Origin: Bacillota bacterium
GTDB taxonomy: Bacteria > Bacillota > Clostridia > Acetivibrionales > DSM-1351
DNA length: 5,182 nucleotides
Reading direction: 5' to 3'
Assembly (NCBI GenBank): GCA_023412635.1
Contig: JAEYNI010000177.1
Span: 1 to 5,182, forward strand
The notes under the pieces: model-generated
Told to the model about the DNA's origin: nothing
The model's database searches: none
Seen by the model: only the letters and a program-made list of their open reading frames with translations
Shown: positions 3,105 to 5,182 of the stretch, in pieces
Layout of the letters: every line of letters starts with the position of its first letter
Numbering within the stretch: position 1 is the first letter of the stretch
Position numbers and translations under genes: made by a program

Positions 3105-5182
3105 TTAGTAATGCAGCTTTTTACCGCCTGCCTTCTTCCTGTTCCCATCTATTCTCTTTCTTCCAGCATTATTACTACCGTCTTTCTGCTTCTTTTCAGC
3201 AAATCTCGGTAAGCTGCCGGCAGGGCTGCTTACTCTGGACTTTTGATCACTTCCTGTAGAACTGGTACCTCGGGTACCTCCAGTCTTTTTGCTGCTATTT
3301 AGTGTTTGTTTTGAAGCCTTCTTCTGACCAAAACCTTCAGATTTTTTACCTTCCTGCTTTTGTCTATCGGTTGCTGGCTTCCTGCCAGCCTGCTTATGGC
3401 TGCTGTCAAAGGATTTTTTTACTGCTTTCTTTTGTATACTATCTGCCTTCTTCTGGCTACTGCCGCCTGACAGTATCATCCCTTTCAGAGGCTTAACAAG
3501 GCAGTTTGGGCCGAAACCTATTAAATCCTCTCTATGAGCCTCCTTCAAAGCCTCGACAACAAGATGGTAGTTTTCCTTTTTTCTATACTGAAGTAAAGCC
3601 CTCTGCATTGCTTTTTCCCGGGGTAACTTAGGCACATATACCTTCTTCATATTCCTCGGGTCATATCCAGTATGAAACATACATGTGGACAATGTTCCGG
3701 GCGTTGGATAAAAATCCTGTACCTGTTCAGGATTTATTCCATTTTCCTTAAGATATTCAGCAAGCTCCACAGCGGCATTCAGATCGCTTCCGGGATGGCT
3801 GGAAATCAGATAGGGAACAAGATACTGCTCTTTATTTATTTTCCTGTTAATATCATAAAATTTCTTTACAAAGCGATTATATAGCTTCCGGTCAGGTTTA
3901 CCCATTTTCTCAAGTACTCTATCTACTACATGTTCAGGAGCAACTTTTAATTGTCCGCTTACATGATGTTCGCACAGTTCAGTAAAGAAATCATCATTTT
4001 TATCCAGCATAAGATAATCATACCTGATACCCGAACGTATAAATACCTTTTTAACCTCAGGAAGGGCTCTGAGCTTCCTCAATAAATCCAGATACTCGGA
4101 ATGATCTACTATCAGATTTTTACAAGGATTTGGATGCAGGCACTGCCTGTCCTTACATACTCCGTGCTTGACCTGCTTATCACAGGCTACACTTCTGAAA
4201 TTAGCAGTCGGTCCCCCAACATCATGTATATAGCCTTTAAAGCCTTCGGTCCAGATAAGCTTCTTTGCCTCGTTTATAACTGAAGCCTGACTGCGCTTCT
4301 GTATCACTCTTCCTTGATGAAAATTCAACGCACAGAACGAACATCCCCCATAGCAGCCTCTATGGCTTGTTATACTGAATTCTACTTCAGTAATTGCAGG
4401 AATCCCACCCCATTTCTCATAAACCGGGTGGTAGGTTCTTTCATAGGGAAGTGCATAAACCTTGTCCAGTTCAGAGACAGACATAGGCATTGATGGAGGG
4501 TTTTGTACCAGATATCTGTCTCCGTGCTTTTGAACCAATATTCTTCCGCTTATGGCGTCCTGTTCATTATATTGAATTTTAAAGGCTTCGGCGTAGGCCT
4601 TTTTGTCTTCAGCCACCTCTTCGAAGGAAGGCAATACAGCTACTTTCTTTGAGCCATTAGAAGCTATGGCATTCCTAATTTCTTCAGGAAGCTCATCATA
4701 GGCGGCAAGATAACAACACCCACGGGTATGTTTTATACTGGATATGGGAACATCCTTTCTCAATAGCTTTGCTATTTCAACAATGGGTTTTTCTCCCATT
4801 CCATAGGATAAAATATCGGCTTTTGCATCGAGAAGTATAGACCTTCTGACCTTGTCGTCCCAATAGTCATAATGGGCAAATCTTCTGAGACTGGCCTCTA
4901 TTCCTCCAATTATAACAGGTGTATCCTTAAATATTTCCTTTATTTTATTTGCATAAACTATTACTGCACGGTCAGGCCTGTAGCCTGCCTTCCCTCCGGG
5001 AGAATAAAGATCGTTCGACCTTCTTTTTCTGCTTGCAGTATAATGATTGACCATTGAATCTATAACACCGGAGGAAATAAGGACACCATATTTAGGACGT
5101 CCTAACCTCTTAAAGTCATCATTGTTCTTCCAGTTAGGCTGAGCAATTATGCCGACTTTAAAGCCCTCACTTTCCAGAACTC
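3105..5182 (-). CDS. YgiQ family (UPF0313) radical SAM protein, N-terminus beyond the window
   Basis: This resembles E. coli YgiQ along its length; the family's substrate is unknown. The frame stays open to the window edge. Forty-two codons upstream of the ATG at 5052-5054 still match the family (GFKVGIIAQPNWKNNDDFKR, then ISSGVIDSMVNHYTA), so that ATG is internal and the true start lies outside. Conserved blocks in order are RPDRAVIVYANKIKE, PVIIGGIEASLRRFAHYDYW, LPSFEEV, QKHGDRYLVQNPP, the radical SAM CX3CX2C motif CYGGCSFC (4332-4355) that binds a 4Fe-4S cluster, DVGGPTAN, a second four-cysteine block (4122-4184), SGIRYD, GQLKVAPEH, SSHPGSDL and FYPTPGTLSTCMFHTGYDP. The C-terminus from about 3479 is a low-complexity Lys/Arg/Ser/Gly/Gln tail, longer than the roughly 60-residue tail I recall for E. 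coli. No membrane segment or signal peptide is visible. It lies 119 bases upstream of folD on the same strand. Assignment to the family is secure; the reaction is not. Confidence 0.93.
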   Translation of the reverse strand, partial: VLESEGFKVGIIAQPNWKNNDDFKRLGRPKYGVLISSGVIDSMVNHYTASRKRRSNDLYSPGGKAGYRPDRAVIVYANKIKEIFKDTPVIIGGIEASLRRFAHYDYWDDKVRRSILLDAKADILSYGMGEKPIVEIAKLLRKDVPISSIKHTRGCCYLAAYDELPEEIRNAIASNGSKKVAVLPSFEEVAEDKKAYAEAFKIQYNEQDAISGRILVQKHGDRYLVQNPPSMPMSVSELDKVYALPYERTYHPVYEKWGGIPAITEVEFSITSHRGCYGGCSFCALNFHQGRVIQKRSQASVINEAKKLIWTEGFKGYIHDVGGPTANFRSVACDKQVKHGVCKDRQCLHPNPCKNLIVDHSEYLDLLRKLRALPEVKKVFIRSGIRYDYLMLDKNDDFFTELCEHHVSGQLKVAPEHVVDRVLEKMGKPDRKLYNRFVKKFYDINRKINKEQYLVPYLISSHPGSDLNAAVELAEYLKENGINPEQVQDFYPTPGTLSTCMFHTGYDPRNMKKVYVPKLPREKAMQRALLQYRKKENYHLVVEALKEAHREDLIGFGPNCLVKPLKGMILSGGSSQKKADSIQKKAVKKSFDSSHKQAGRKPATDRQKQEGKKSEGFGQKKASKQTLNSSKKTGGTRGTSSTGSDQKSRVSSPAGSLPRFAEKKQKDGSNNAGRKRIDGNRKKAGGKKLHY
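3108..3479 (-). other. Basic low-complexity C-terminal tail of the YgiQ-like protein
   Basis: The last roughly 120 residues contain no Cys or Trp. In the final 119 I count 25 Lys and 8 Arg against 9 Asp/Glu. Short recurring units (SQKKA, IQKKA, GQKKA, and SSHKQ, SSKKT) suggest expansion of a small repeat. Such tails are usually disordered and often bind RNA or other polyanions; that role is inferred here. The tail is in frame and ends cleanly at TAA, so it does not look like a frameshift artefact. Confidence 0.75.
3261..3284. repeat. GC-rich hairpin inside the tail of the ygiQ-like gene
   Basis: On the plus strand the bases begin ACTGGTACC and end GGTACCTCCAGT, folding into about nine pairs with a three-base loop and a small bulge; the sequence includes two GGTACC palindromes. 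It encodes part of the Thr/Gly-rich segment TGGTRGTSST. On the plus strand it is followed closely by CTTTTT, so it could terminate antisense transcription, though no plus-strand gene is present. Confidence 0.4.

Noticed and set aside
5052..5054. ATG at 5054 as the start of the YgiQ-like protein
   Set aside because: The frame is open to the window edge and the 42 upstream codons match the conserved N-terminal region of the family.
1..5182. Mobile element, CRISPR array, toxin-antitoxin or defence system
   Set aside because: No transposase, spaced repeats, terminal inverted repeats or accessory genes are visible; the genes are housekeeping and similar in style.

Overview
The window is a compact stretch of bacterial chromosome. 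All three recognisable genes lie on the minus strand, so transcription runs from high to low coordinates. The organism is most likely a low-GC Firmicute of the Clostridia. It encodes RNase Y, its intergenic DNA is very AT-rich, its Shine-Dalgarno sequences are strong purine-rich GGAGG types, and its promoters read TTGACA-N17-TAAAAT. A Ruminiclostridium or related cellulolytic clostridium would fit, but this is an inference from protein style, not from a search.

In transcription order: (1) 5182 to 3105 holds a YgiQ/UPF0313-type radical SAM protein, cut at its N-terminus by the window edge and ending in a long, very basic, disordered-looking tail. (2) A 119-base gap carries an excellent sigma-A promoter starting just past the ygiQ stop, then a leader of about 80 bases. 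(3) 2985 to 2128 is folD, the bifunctional methylene-tetrahydrofolate dehydrogenase/cyclohydrolase of one-carbon metabolism. (4) A 514-base AT-rich gap (2127 to 1614) contains a second very good sigma-A promoter far upstream of the next gene, several inverted repeats and a strong ribosome-binding site. (5) 1613 to 39 is rny, the membrane-anchored endoribonuclease RNase Y that initiates mRNA decay in Firmicutes. Bases 1-38 hold only a short hairpin downstream of rny.

The three products do not form one pathway. They are housekeeping genes with separate roles (a radical SAM enzyme of unknown substrate, folate one-carbon chemistry, RNA turnover). Two promoters suggest folD and rny can be transcribed independently, although no convincing intrinsic terminator separates them and read-through is possible.

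I see no mobile element, CRISPR array, tRNA, rRNA or defence system. The best leads are regulatory: rny has no ATG, GTG or TTG codon at the place its ribosome-binding site and membrane anchor require, and appears to start at ATC. It also sits behind a candidate leader of about 375 nt rich in inverted repeats. Secondary leads are departures from the FolD signature, and a second cysteine cluster and basic tail in the YgiQ-like protein.
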